Part shown: in pieces, positions 1-10,253 of the stretch
Position numbering within the stretch: the stretch's first letter is position 1
Layout: the number at the start of each line of letters is the position of its first letter
Assembly (NCBI GenBank): GCA_030280995.1
Contig: JASXTE010000002.1
Location: 35,709,183-35,773,182 of the forward strand
Reading direction: 5' to 3'
Length of the DNA: 64,000 nucleotides
Origin: Hemileia vastatrix
Taxonomy: Eukaryota; Basidiomycota; Pucciniomycetes; Pucciniales; Zaghouaniaceae
Made by a program: the position numbers and the translations under genes
Notes under the pieces: model-generated
Databases searched by the model: none
The model's input: only the letters and a program-made list of their open reading frames with translations
Told to the model about the DNA's origin: nothing

Positions 1-1809
1 TTGTTTTATTCAAACTGATTATTCATTTTTTGGTTCAATTCATCTTTTAACAACCACTATCTTTAGATACTATTCTTACTTAATATTTCAAGTCTCAGAT
101 GTGTTGGACAGTTCTCAATAAATATCAATCAAATTTATATGAATGTAATTTCAAGATTTCAAAACTCACCAACCCCCATGATTTTACAGTGAGGCCATTT
201 GAATGTTCATATTTTTGGACTATTTGAAGAAAGAAACCCAACCCTTGTTGGTAATCTTTCTCAAGTGCAGAGTCAGCACATTGGACCACTATTGGGTGAC
301 ATTGGGTCTGGATCTCACCATTTAAACCAAAGAAGTGCCTTGAATCCTATGAAGCCATTCTATTTTCATGCTTACTTGGTTCCAGTTTTTGGTAATCAGT
401 ATCAACTTTGGGGATGCCTCTTTTCTTCAAGTACACTAATCAGTCTTGCTAAAGAAGCATTTTCTTCTTCTCAAATTTATTTATTTCCGATCCTGAACTA
501 CGACTCCACTATCTTTTTTAATATCCCACATGTAATTTTTGAAGGCTCTTTCCAAATATCTCAGAGTACTAAAGATTGGAAAGCTGATCAACTTATCCAA
601 GGAATCAAAACAGTTCTCAAAACACATCAAGTTCAAGCAATAAATATTATTATTGAAAATGAAAAAATGTTAAATGAAAAGTTGGATATCATGTGGAGGT
701 ACCAGGACAACCATTGGCTTAGAACTGGATTTGATGACTATAAAGATCAGTTTCCTAGCAATCAATTAAACCCTGAAAGAAACCGGTCAATACTCGCTGA
801 TGATATGGGTTTGGGAAAGATGCTGTCAACTCTTTCTCTTATAAGTGCAACTCAAAGTGAATCAAGACAATTACAGGTATTAATCGGAGTTCAGCCACAC
901 TGATTATATGCCCACTGGCAGCACTATCAAATTGGATCAATGAAATAAGTGTGCAATTTGAAGATAATGCACTTCCTTTCAAGGTTCTTTGTGGAAAGGA
1001 TTGTCAAAATACAAACGTCCATGAGCTACAGGACACTGCTATTGTTTTAACAACCTATAAAACAGCTAGCCCAACAATTTCAGAAAATCAAAGCCAAAAA
1101 AAGATACTGGTGACTCAAAAGCTCATTTGGTATAGAGTTGTTTTAGATGAAGCTCAGTTAGTGCCCATTTCTATATCTAAAACTTACAACTTAATCTTTA
1201 TGATTGATTTTTATAAATATTATTTTAGTTACATTAAAAATCCTCACTTGCAGAGGGCTCAAACAATATTTGACTTGGAATCCCAACACCGACTATGCTT
1301 GACTGGAACTCCACTTCAGAACAGGCCCACTGACCTTCAAATTCTCATATTTTCTCTTAGAATCAAAAAGTGGCAAGAAGACTGGTTATGGAAGAATTTT
1401 CTTTTTCCAGGTTTGCAAAAAGGAAAGGCTAATTCTATTAAATCAATCAATCACTTAATGAAAGTCATAAGCCTACATAGAACAAAAGATGCAGTTTTGT
1501 CTCTTCCAAAAAAGATTCAAAGGGGGATATCGGTTCAATTAGCAGATCCATGGAGGTCTAAACTTGATATGCTTCAAGAAGGATTCACTGAGCAATATGG
1601 GCCCTCCAGAAGCACTGACCTCCCTTGGGACTCATCTCAGTTTCTTAGAGAGCTGATGATTTTAAGAAAACTCTGCAACCATCTAATCTACAAAAATCTG
1701 GATGAAACTCCAACTTTTGTTTTCACCTGGCAGCATTCCGCAAAAATTTGTCATCTTATAGGCCACTTGAAAAACTTTTTGTCTGGTGAAAGGGGTATAA
1801 ATTTTCCGA
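1..1809 (+). pseudogene. SNF2/RAD5-HLTF-like helicase, copy 1, 5' part (interrupted by element Z)
   Basis: DNA-dependent ATPase of the SNF2 family, closest in style to RAD5/HLTF. Helicase motif I is DDMGLGK at about 802-822, but the Thr after the Walker lysine is Met (ATG at 820-822). LTGTPLQN (motif III region) lies near 1300. Motif II looks like DEAQ in the raw reading, but removing a 72-base GT-AG intron at 1157-1228 gives DEAH followed by YIKNP. An acceptor at about 189 precedes the exon; its first codon, 190-192, is TGA where copy 2 has CAA. The reading frame changes around 891-906 after a donor-like GTATTA. Translation ends six bases into an LTR that begins at 1810; the missing C-terminal half resumes at 14129. 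Family assignment is firm; the gene is dead as drawn because of the insertion, stop and frame change. Confidence 0.85.
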
Positions 1810-2874
1810 TATGGTAAGGTAAACTCTTACAGTCGCCTTGCTGTAAGCAGAATCCGGAGGAGATATATGGATTTAGCTGAAAACCCCATCCTTCCAATAA
1901 AAATAACAAAGTAGGTGTTCTAAATCACTAAGCTAACCAATCTACTTAGATCTGATTGATAAAATAATGAAACTCTAAAATATTTAACGCTTATTGAGAT
2001 TGAGATAAAAGTGGCTGTTGATAAAGAAATACTGAATACAACAATTAAGGTGTACCAGTGAAAGATCTGAAAAGATTGACTTTTATGTTTTTATAATATT
2101 TTTAATTTTTATGAGACAGCAATAATCAAGTCCCAGTGATGAAGACCTTTCTAAAGATACCCTGTATGATGTGTGATTTAAATTGTTGAGTAGTATTTCT
2201 AAAATGTTATATATAAAATATAAAGTTATAAGGGTATTATAATTTTATTTAATTTGTTGAGTAATAAAAAATATGTGACTGTTGTGGTTAATGATTAAGC
2301 TGTATGATCCGTCCCCCCTCAATTTCGAGTTTGAGAAGCGCTTAAGTATTCCTAGTCACGTGCCTAAGTTTTCCCCTCCAGAGCTCTTCCAGAGTCAATC
2401 CGGACTTCCGGACTCAATTTAGAACCTTAAAACCATAATAAAAAATCTAGAAAAATTACACATAATAGAGCTACTTCCCCTTTACCTATCAAACTAATTT
2501 TCGTAGTCTGCGCAGCTCTAATTACCCCGTGAAAATTCATCAAAGTTAAGTAATTTTTGAAAACTTAAATATTTCTATAAAACTTTAAAATTCATTTAAA
2601 AATATAAGAAAAATGATAAAAATACTGGAAAAATTTCCCAAGGTTCTTGAGTGACTTGACTTGATACTTATAAATTTTTTAGACCATAAAAATAAGTTTT
2701 CTCCGCAAAATAAATTGTATTTGTGTAGGCATTCGCTCATGACCAATTTCTTCATATTTTAACTCCAATAAATTAAATAAAACCCTTTTTATAAAAAATA
2801 ATAACACCAATCTTGCATGCCGTGATAACTCCATTTACATATTTAGGTGCCGTACTAAACTTTAGGCTACCACA
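1810..2874 (-). repeat. 3' LTR of element Z
   Basis: It is 1065 bp, running from TATGGTAAGG to ...GGCTACCACA; in element orientation TGTGG...CCATA. It is the same sequence as 12997-14128 except for scattered substitutions and the lack of a 67-bp minisatellite block. A 7-bp inverted repeat (CTTACAG/CTGTAAG) lies at 1826-1847. Confidence 0.93.
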
Positions 2875-2884
2875 TCCTCCCTCC
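2875..2884 (-). other. Polypurine tract of element Z
   Basis: On the minus strand GGAGGGAGGA directly precedes the TGTGG start of the 3' LTR, which is where the plus-strand DNA primer of a Ty3/gypsy element is expected. Confidence 0.8.
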
Positions 2885-2997
2885 AATCGAGAATGTCCCC
2901 ATTCTTAAAACTTTGCATAAGTGGTCGAACACAATATTCATCTTTAACCTTCAACCACCATCTTCTTTAATCAACTATAAAATTCATCTTCATCAAT

Positions 2998-3688
2998 ATG
3001 TCTTCCAAAGAACTTGTCGCTCCATGTGAACTCTGCGCTCGATACCAGGTACCTTGTTTAATGTCCAACCCTAATCTTCCTGGCAGAACAGCTTGCGACT
3101 TATGCTGTGTGAAAAAAGTCAAATGCAACCGGCCAATAGTTCCTTCTAAAACAAACGTATATTTAGGACCAGCAGCTCTCCCTGATCCCTCAACTTCTAA
3201 AAAGCGATCCAAAATTCCTGTCTTCTTAAAACGAATAAGATCAAAAACAGCTTCAAAAGTTCAATCTTCATCAACGGATCCCGGCCTAATTTTGCCTTCA
3301 CAAGATCCTAATCCTATAACGCCAGTACCCCCAACTAACTTTGCTGAGACTATGTTTCCTGGCTCTAAATGTAAGACCCTATTTATCTTACTAAAAAACT
3401 TTTAATCAAAATTGACTAAACCTATGACTTAATAACATATTTGAACTTCTAGCTGTCGAAATAACCAACACTGATGATGTTGGTAGAGTGAAGACGGACT
3501 ATATCAATCATTACCCAAATTTTCATCGCTATCTTTTTCTTGACTCTACTAATGAGTTGAAACGAAAAATGCTGGCCTATTTTCAAGAAACTCCAGCTAA
3601 TAACCATGAAGACCTCATGAAAAGAAGAATTTTAATGCAAAGCTTTGATAATGATGTTGAACAATTTCAAAGAAATTATCTTTTCTAA
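2998..3688 (+). CDS. Zn2Cys6-type cluster protein encoded antisense inside element Z (spliced)
   Basis: Two exons, 2998-3370 and 3453-3688, flank an 82-base GTAAGA...CTAG intron containing a CTAA branch-like motif. Splicing gives an open frame of about 202 residues. Residues 10-38 show CX2CX6CX12CX2CX6C, the exact spacing of the fungal Gal4-type binuclear zinc cluster, followed by a basic stretch, a Pro/Ser/Thr-rich linker and a C-terminal helical-looking segment. It is read opposite to gag-pol and sits between the end of pol and the 3' LTR; the ATG is 124 bases from the LTR edge. By family knowledge such clusters bind DNA in fungal regulators; here the function is unknown. Family Y elements carry the same cluster spacing in the same antisense position. 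A TATAAAA string about 20 bases before the ATG is too close to be a convincing TATA box. I am sure of the ORF and motif, less of expression. Confidence 0.75.
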
Positions 3689-4278
3689 CAGTATAACTTG
3701 ATAAAATTTTGTTTTTGCTTGGTCTTCTTAAACTTTCAACATAAATGATGTTTTCTTTCTTCTCTGGCTTGATATAACATAAAATAAAATAAAATAAATC
3801 TTGTGATGATTCCACTACTGAGAGCAAGGTTTGAATCCCTTCAGACTCCCATATACCAGTCTTCCTTCTTGTCACAGCATTGAGAGAGTGGATCTTCCTA
3901 TGAGCCGAATACTCCTGATTCCAACCTCATAGGGCCCCCCACTGAGCCGAATTCTATGATTCCAATCTCGCCATAAGGTCCTCCAAGCTTCACACCAAAA
4001 AAAAATGGCCTAACTATGAGGCACTAAAAAAAATCATTCCCTAAAATCCAACTACCATCCTAACTTCTGATTCCTTCATCACAATTTTCAAACTTTGCTT
4101 TACAGCAAACCCATAAAATACTTTTGCCAGGCTTCCAATAATAATATTAACTTTAGACCATGTTAAAGCGCCACAAATTTTACCTAATTAACCATTATGC
4201 TTTCCTTAGAATCATCACCACCTAAAATTTTAGCCTCCTAAAGCTTATCAGCACCCAATTCCAGAAATAATTGAATAA
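3689..4278. other. Non-coding 3' region of element Z
   Basis: No open frame of interest. At 3891-3990 there are two related stretches around TGAGCCGAAT and GATTCCAA, and an 8-bp inverted repeat CCTATGAG/CTCATAGG. A short (AAAAT)n run lies near 3778-3800. Confidence 0.5.
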
Positions 4279-4893
4279 CCAGTTTAGAGTCATAGTGGAC
4301 AGTAATAAATTAAAAGATTGAATTGAGTTATCCAAACAAGATTGACATTCCAATTTAAAGTCTTGGTAGACCAAACATATAATCGATTGCCAGTTTATGG
4401 TCTTGGTGGACCAAAGATCGTTTAAGTGCATAAATATCTTGATATATTCCTAAGTAAGGCCTAGGCTTGACCAAAGATTGAATAAATTTGATAATCCAGT
4501 TTAATGTCATAGTGGACCAAACATCTGATCGACAAGTAATCCAGTATAAGGCCATAGTGGTCCAATGAATGTTGAATTATCCTGCAGATATTAATTTTCC
4601 AGTTTAAAGTCATAGTGGACTAAACAATGAATGAACTACCAGTTTAAAGTCATGGTGGACCAAACATTTAATCGATAAGAAATCCAGTTTAAGGTCATGG
4701 TGGACCCAACACTTGATAATAGTCCAGTTTAAGGTCTTGGTGGACCTCCAAAATTTGTATATAAAAAAAAACCTTAAAGAACGTCTTGAACAGTAGCCAG
4801 TTTAAAGTCTTGGAGGACTAACAGCTCCAAAATACATGTATAAAACCTTAAAGAACGTCTTGAAGAGTAGCCAGTTTAAAGTCTTGGAGGACT
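4279..4893. repeat. Array of 23-24-bp hairpin motifs (CCAGTTTA + stem-loop) in element Z
   Basis: At least eleven copies start at 4279, 4350, 4390, 4496, 4541, 4599, 4639, 4684, 4724, 4797 and 4871. Each has CCAGTTTA, one base, then a 4-base stem, a 6-base loop (TTGGTG, ATAGTG, TTGGAG and similar) and the complementary 4 bases. Stems include GGTC/GACC and AGTC/GACT; a few copies have one mismatch. The spacing is irregular, so this is not a simple tandem repeat. Confidence 0.85.
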
Positions 4894-5514
4894 AACAGCT
4901 GTCTTGAAGTAAAATCCCATAGGTATTGAGTTCCCCTAGACCCTGTTTCCTGTCTAAAATAAATGAATAAAACTAAAAAGAATGAAGACTGAAAAATAAA
5001 ACTAAGAAATATATTAATTTTGGTTTAATTAATTAATTTTTTTATTTTAATTTTTTTATTTTTATTATTTTATTTTTATTATTTTATTTTATTTTTATTT
5101 TATTTTATTTTTATTTTTTTATTTTTATTTTTATTTTATTTTATTTTTATTTTTTTTATTTTTTTATTTTTTTTTTTGATTATAAAGATGCCCCCCAGCC
5201 ATTTGATGAGCTGTACCCTTGACATCATACCCACATCCAAGTGCAACTTGATGTGGTTACACAATTCAAGAAATTGAAAAGAAAATAAAATAAATGAAAG
5301 TTTTTAGAAGATAATTTTTATAATGATGATCACTGGGTGGGCTCCCTCCAATTTATAAAAATGATTAGAGACCACCAGTGAGCATCACCTTTACAATAAT
5401 TCATAATATATATTAAAGAAAAGAAATCACAATCTAACATATAAAAAATCAAAAACAAAATAAAATAAAAAGAATCTTGAATCCGGCGTTGAGAGCGGTG
5501 TCTCTTGATTCGTT
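4894..5514. repeat. Low-complexity T/A run and flanking non-coding DNA in element Z
   Basis: Positions 5031-5178 are almost only T and A (TTTTA/TTTAT units). A roughly 15-bp imperfect inverted repeat (GATGATCACTGGGTGG near 5325-5340 against CCACCAGTGAGCATC near 5371-5386) follows. No gene is visible. Confidence 0.6.
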
Positions 5515-6030
5515 CCAGTTTATAGTCTTAGTGGACTTCCTATAATTAAAGGACAAAGCCAGGATTCAACTAGAAACAGGGAAAATTTTGGAAACGAAAA
5601 TTATGGGGTAATTGTGTATAGAGCAGCCAGCCCATCAATTACCCCCACACTTGCCAATATTTAATTAAGAAGGTTCCCCTGTGAACACTTCTTCCAATAA
5701 ATTTTAAAATTTTTCCAACGCTATCTTCACCCATATTTTAAGAATTTTTAATTTTGAAAATTTCAAAGAAGGTTTTCTCGCATTTTGTTATGTTTCATCA
5801 CAGTTTCGTTGCCCATATGCAGTGTAATGATAGTAAAGTATTTTTGATAAAAATAAGAAGATAGTTTATACTCGTTGCAGAGGAATCCATAAAATTTCGT
5901 AGATATCATAGTTTATCCTCATTGCAGAGGTATCCATAATATTTCATAAATGTCATTAAAATTGTAGTTTATCCTCATTTCGGAGTTGATAAAATTTAAG
6001 AAATTTCATAGTTTATCCTCATTGCAGAGG
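5515..6030. repeat. Further hairpin-motif copies up to the pol stop codon
   Basis: Copies lie at 5515-5538 (AGTC/GACT), 5861-5883, 5908-5930 (CCTC/GAGG), 5963-5986 and 6008-6030 (CCTC/GAGG, extendable by a T-A pair). The last copy overlaps the final codons and the stop of pol, so the motif crosses from coding to non-coding DNA. Confidence 0.8.
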
Positions 6031-9000
6031 AAGACTTCGGCACTCCTGGTGCCTCTAGGATAGAACCGTTTCACTTGATCGGCCGCTACCCTCTTCTTTA
6101 ATACTACTCCATCCAACTCTTCTAGCACATATGAACCGCCGGAAACTTGCTCCTTGATTTTATACGGTCCATTCCACCTATCTGCAAACATCTTTCCCCA
6201 CTGACTTTCCAAACTCCTATTATACACCAGGACCATATCTCCTGGGTTCAAAGGTTTCCTTAATCGATGTGCCAACCGCTCATCCCAATATCTAACTGAT
6301 TGATTTCGGATCTTCATCATCCGCGAATATGCCTTTTCTAAATATTCTTCTTTCTTTTCTAGCTGCATCATTCTTGCACACAATAATTCTTCAGTAGTTT
6401 TGACTGTGTCCCAGTCAACTCCAAGATATGATTCAGCTTCTAAATCGACCGGTAAAACTGCTTTCTGTCCAAAAACAAGTTCATAAGGTGAAAATCCGGT
6501 CATCCTTTTGGCAGTGATTCGATCAGCAAATAAAACTAAAGGTAAATAGTGCCTCCACTTTTCGGCACTTGTCCCACACATTTTAACTAAAGCATCCTTA
6601 ATAACTTGATGCCCTCTTTCAACCATGCCTTCAGCTTCAGGATAATATGGGGTTGCTACCCTAACCTTTGATCCAACTTTCAATACGGCCTCTTTAAACT
6701 CTGTCCCAAATTCAGGACCTCCATCTACCGTCACCAACTTCATCACCCCATACCTATATACCCAATTATTCAAAAAAAATTCTGCCACATTTTTGGCAGT
6801 TAAATTAATAAGAGGCGCTGCCTCTACCCAACCAGATAAATCATCTCTGGCCACAATTAAATATTTATACCGTCCCTCTTTTATATGAACGGCATCTAAA
6901 ATAACTCTTCCAAAGAGCGTATATTCACCGGTCGCGCGTCCAGGTTCTTTTGGCCTTAAATAACTTCGTCTTTGACATTCTTCGCATGACTGAACCCACT
7001 GTTTAACAGCCATCTTCATGCCAGGCCACCAAAATCGATCAGAAATTCTTCTAAATGTTTCTCCAACGCCTCTATGCCCGAGATCTTCATGCAGTGATTT
7101 CAAAACTAATTCTTGCCCCTTCTGTTGAGTTATAACTACTTGAGGATTTGGATACCTCCTCCTCATTAAACGTCGACCAGATAGGTAAAACGTAGATGAC
7201 TTCCTCTTGATAGCCACCCATTCATTGTCTTCACAATCTTCTGGCCTCTCTAAAGTCAACAAATATTTGACTAACAAAAAATAAAAACCAGTCTGACCCC
7301 AGACTTCATCTTGAAAATCGATTAATATAACATCAATAGGGACTTCTCTATCACCAATATCACCTGCACATGAATGAGCCAATAATCGTTGACCCCTAAA
7401 TAAATCTTTAATCGAGCTATGTCGACGTTTTTCTTCTGAACCTTTGGATCCTTCGAAAACCGTATTTGAAAATACCTCTTTTTCTTTATCCACCTTTTTA
7501 TTTAAATTCTCTAATTCTCCAACATATACACCATTCCTTAATTTACTACTATCCCACACTACCAATCCATTTTCCTCTACATACACCACATCTTCTTCTA
7601 CCTCCTCTCTGCCGAATTTATCTACACCTTTTCCAACACCTTTATTAACATAAAAACTATTTTCCAGTTTATCCTCTTGGTGGAGGTCATCATCATCATA
7701 ATCTAAACACAATAGTCCTGCCAGTTTAACCTCATGGGGGAGGTATGGAAAGTCTTCAGCTCCTTTAGTGCTGGCTTTGATAATAGGTATATCTTCATTG
7801 AACTCTTCTGAGTCTGAATCTTCTTCAGTGGGTGGTCTCCTTGATAAACCATCTGGCATAGTAAAAGTCTTGCCAGGCTTATGAACTAAATCAAATGAAA
7901 AATGTTGAATAAAAGCTACCCATCTCGTCATGGGTGCGTTCGGTAAACTTGGGGAATTAATCATCTGGATTAATGATTTCGCATCCACTTGCAACTCAAA
8001 ATGTTGCCCCCACAAAATATGCTGAAGTTTCTTCAGTATTTTCGCCACACCACATAATTCCAATTTTGGTTGAGAATATCTTGATTCGACCTCAGTAAAT
8101 ACTACAGATTCATACCTAACTGGCCTGATGTAACCAGCTTTATCCATCTGAGACAAAACCGCCCCAGCTGCAACCTGACTTGAATCAACTGCTAAATAAA
8201 TTCTACCAGCATCTTTTCCATAATACAACTTGTGCAGGACTAAATCCTTCCCCACAACCTCCTTCAACTTCACAAACGCCTTCTCACACTCTTCATCCCA
8301 CTCCCAGTCTGCATCCTTTCTGGTTAACCGTCTCAATGGAGCTGCCAATGAAGAAAAGTCCTTGATAAACATTCTAACATATACGCAAACGCCTAAAAAC
8401 CCTCTAACTTCGGTCGTATTCTTGGGTCTTGGCCAGGACTGAATTTTGTTAACTTTCTTCTTGGACATAATCCTACCCTCTCTACATACCACATGGCCTA
8501 ATATTTCTAAGGCTGGCACACAACATGAAAATTTTGAACCTGAAATAGTTAAACCAGCCTCTTCAATTCGAAACAAGATTCTTTCTAAAGTAATTGCAAA
8601 TTCCCAAATGAATTTGCGTATCACGGGATTCTCTTCCAACACCTGGTTATCATAGTCGGTTGTTGGTCCCTTAATTCCTCCATCATCTATAAAGATTCCA
8701 GCATATTGTGGAATTTCGTCTTGAAGGATCCAAGCCATCTGAGCTTGATAAACTGCAACCGAATTTGTTGCTCCTTGAGGTAATCTTGTTAACTGTAAGC
8801 GTCCAAGTGGCGTATCGAATGTAGTGAGAGGCCTTGAGTCCGGATGTAACTCTCTCTCATCATATCCACCCATAATATCTCCCAAACCATAGCACACTCT
8901 CCCTGAAAACGCTTCAACAAACTCCTCAGCACTAGGTGGTATCCAAGCATCCTTTATTGTAACCCTATTTAATTCCCTAAGATCATGAACAACTCTAAGC

Positions 9001-10253
9001 TTGCCATTCGGTTTCTTGATACAAAATACAGGACTAGAATAACTTGACGTTGATTGCTCATACAGTCCAGTGCGTATCCGTTCTCTGACAACTTCAATAT
9101 AGGCTTCTTTTAATGCAGCCGGAATAGGAATCGGTTTCTGCTGCCACGGTTCTTGACATACCACAGGAATCTTGTAAGGCTCCCCATAGGAATGCTTCAA
9201 CACACCCCTCTCCTTTTCTACAAAAGCAATGGCCTTCTCTCGCTTGACCATCACATCCAACAACAACTTCTTCTCTTCTCCAGACAACCAACCATCAGGT
9301 CCAAAATTAACAACACCCAGTCTCTCAAAAGTGATTCTTGACGTCTCAGAAAATTCAGGCGGATTCTTTACCAAGGGACTTTCATAAGGATCTCTTGATA
9401 ACCTTGGTCTTCTCAAAGGTGGATTTAATTCAGCAGGTAGCGGTTCATTAATAGGTCGAACTTTATTTGCTACTTTCTTATATTTGGCTGCGTCCACATC
9501 TAAATTAACTTGAGGTAAAACATTTTCTTTTGTATCGCCATTAAAACTTTCATCAAATAAATCTTCTTCATCGCCAGAATCGGAATAAGAAAAATTAGAA
9601 AAATATTTTATTTCATTTTTAAATTTTACCCTTTTCTCCTTTCCCTCTTCTAATTTATAAACAGATTTTCCAACACCTTTGCTTCCCTTATCCAACAGTA
9701 AATCACCCGTAAAGAAAGTTGGCAGTTTAATCTCTTGCTGGAGAACCGGAAATGAATTTTCACAAAAATTATTTTTTAGTGTTTTAATTATACTGAGATT
9801 TTTAATCGGATTTAGATAAGATTTTCGCAGTTTACCCTCTTGCTGGAGGTCCGTAATAACCTTTTCACATAAATTATTTTTTTGTGATTTACTTATACCG
9901 AGATTTTTTATTTGATTTTGATGAGATAATTGCAGTTTACCCTCTTGCTGGAGGTCCATAAACATACCCTTCCAATTTTTATCCAACCTAATTTGGCCCA
10001 TTTTGCCTTTTTCACCATTTTTAAATTTAATAGAAAAACCGGGTAAATCCAATAAACATATAGAAAAGTCCAAAACGTATTTGCACTCCAAAGTAATATT
10101 AACAGAAAATAATTGAGAATCCACTTGAATTATCTCCAAGTGAGCTGACCTATTGCAATCCGGGATCTCATCCTGAGGAGAGATTACAACATTAGAGCGA
10201 TCAGCCCCTGCTACCCCAAAAACTGAGGGCATCCATCCCTTTCCAACAAACAT
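6006..10253 (-). CDS. pol: Pol polyprotein of element Z (reverse transcriptase, RNase H, integrase)
   Basis: The 1415-residue open frame encodes the replication and integration enzymes. The first 300 or so residues are unusual: low similarity to known domains and in-frame hairpin-motif repeats. Reverse transcriptase follows, with the active site FIDD at about residue 520 instead of YxDD. RNase H has LAVDSS. Integrase has an HHCC-type zinc region (HEDLGH...CEEC) and a catalytic triad at LDAVH (about 1118), TVDGG (about 1177) and MVERG (about 1212), and ends with a GPY/F-type motif (NGPYKIKE, about 1362). No chromodomain follows. The frame is -1 relative to gag and overlaps it by 43 bases. In the pol frame a TGA sits just before the ATG, so a gag-pol fusion would require a shift inside the overlap. 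The family is certain; the product looks intact. Confidence 0.95.
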   Translation of the reverse strand: MFVGKGWMPSVFGVAGADRSNVVISPQDEIPDCNRSAHLEIIQVDSQLFSVNITLECKYVLDFSICLLDLPGFSIKFKNGEKGKMGQIRLDKNWKGMFMDLQQEGKLQLSHQNQIKNLGISKSQKNNLCEKVITDLQQEGKLRKSYLNPIKNLSIIKTLKNNFCENSFPVLQQEIKLPTFFTGDLLLDKGSKGVGKSVYKLEEGKEKRVKFKNEIKYFSNFSYSDSGDEEDLFDESFNGDTKENVLPQVNLDVDAAKYKKVANKVRPINEPLPAELNPPLRRPRLSRDPYESPLVKNPPEFSETSRITFERLGVVNFGPDGWLSGEEKKLLLDVMVKREKAIAFVEKERGVLKHSYGEPYKIPVVCQEPWQQKPIPIPAALKEAYIEVVRERIRTGLYEQSTSSYSSPVFCIKKPNGKLRVVHDLRELNRVTIKDAWIPPSAEEFVEAFSGRVCYGLGDIMGGYDERELHPDSRPLTTFDTPLGRLQLTRLPQGATNSVAVYQAQMAWILQDEIPQYAGIFIDDGGIKGPTTDYDNQVLEENPVIRKFIWEFAITLERILFRIEEAGLTISGSKFSCCVPALEILGHVVCREGRIMSKKKVNKIQSWPRPKNTTEVRGFLGVCVYVRMFIKDFSSLAAPLRRLTRKDADWEWDEECEKAFVKLKEVVGKDLVLHKLYYGKDAGRIYLAVDSSQVAAGAVLSQMDKAGYIRPVRYESVVFTEVESRYSQPKLELCGVAKILKKLQHILWGQHFELQVDAKSLIQMINSPSLPNAPMTRWVAFIQHFSFDLVHKPGKTFTMPDGLSRRPPTEEDSDSEEFNEDIPIIKASTKGAEDFPYLPHEVKLAGLLCLDYDDDDLHQEDKLENSFYVNKGVGKGVDKFGREEVEEDVVYVEENGLVVWDSSKLRNGVYVGELENLNKKVDKEKEVFSNTVFEGSKGSEEKRRHSSIKDLFRGQRLLAHSCAGDIGDREVPIDVILIDFQDEVWGQTGFYFLLVKYLLTLERPEDCEDNEWVAIKRKSSTFYLSGRRLMRRRYPNPQVVITQQKGQELVLKSLHEDLGHRGVGETFRRISDRFWWPGMKMAVKQWVQSCEECQRRSYLRPKEPGRATGEYTLFGRVILDAVHIKEGRYKYLIVARDDLSGWVEAAPLINLTAKNVAEFFLNNWVYRYGVMKLVTVDGGPEFGTEFKEAVLKVGSKVRVATPYYPEAEGMVERGHQVIKDALVKMCGTSAEKWRHYLPLVLFADRITAKRMTGFSPYELVFGQKAVLPVDLEAESYLGVDWDTVKTTEELLCARMMQLEKKEEYLEKAYSRMMKIRNQSVRYWDERLAHRLRKPLNPGDMVLVYNRSLESQWGKMFADRWNGPYKIKEQVSGGSYVLEELDGVVLKKRVAADQVKRFYPRGTRSAEVFLCNEDKL
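9722..9955 (-). repeat. 105-bp in-frame direct repeats in pol N-terminus, each headed by the hairpin motif
   Basis: Hairpin copies start at 9722 (TCTC/GAGA), 9827 and 9932 (both CCTC/GAGG), exactly 105 bases (35 codons) apart. On the coding strand the hairpin encodes the peptide DLQQEGKL (VLQQEIKL in the third), and the rest of the 35-residue unit is also similar. Two more in-frame copies lie at 7664 (DLHQEDKL) and 7721 (YLPHEVKL). Confidence 0.85.

Noticed and set aside
3790..3885. tRNA-like GGTTTGAATCCC stretch in element Z
   Set aside because: Only a T-arm-like stem; no matching acceptor or anticodon arms upstream.
4279..4893. CRISPR-like array
   Set aside because: Repeats are irregularly spaced and divergent, spacers are not uniform, and the setting is a eukaryotic retrotransposon.
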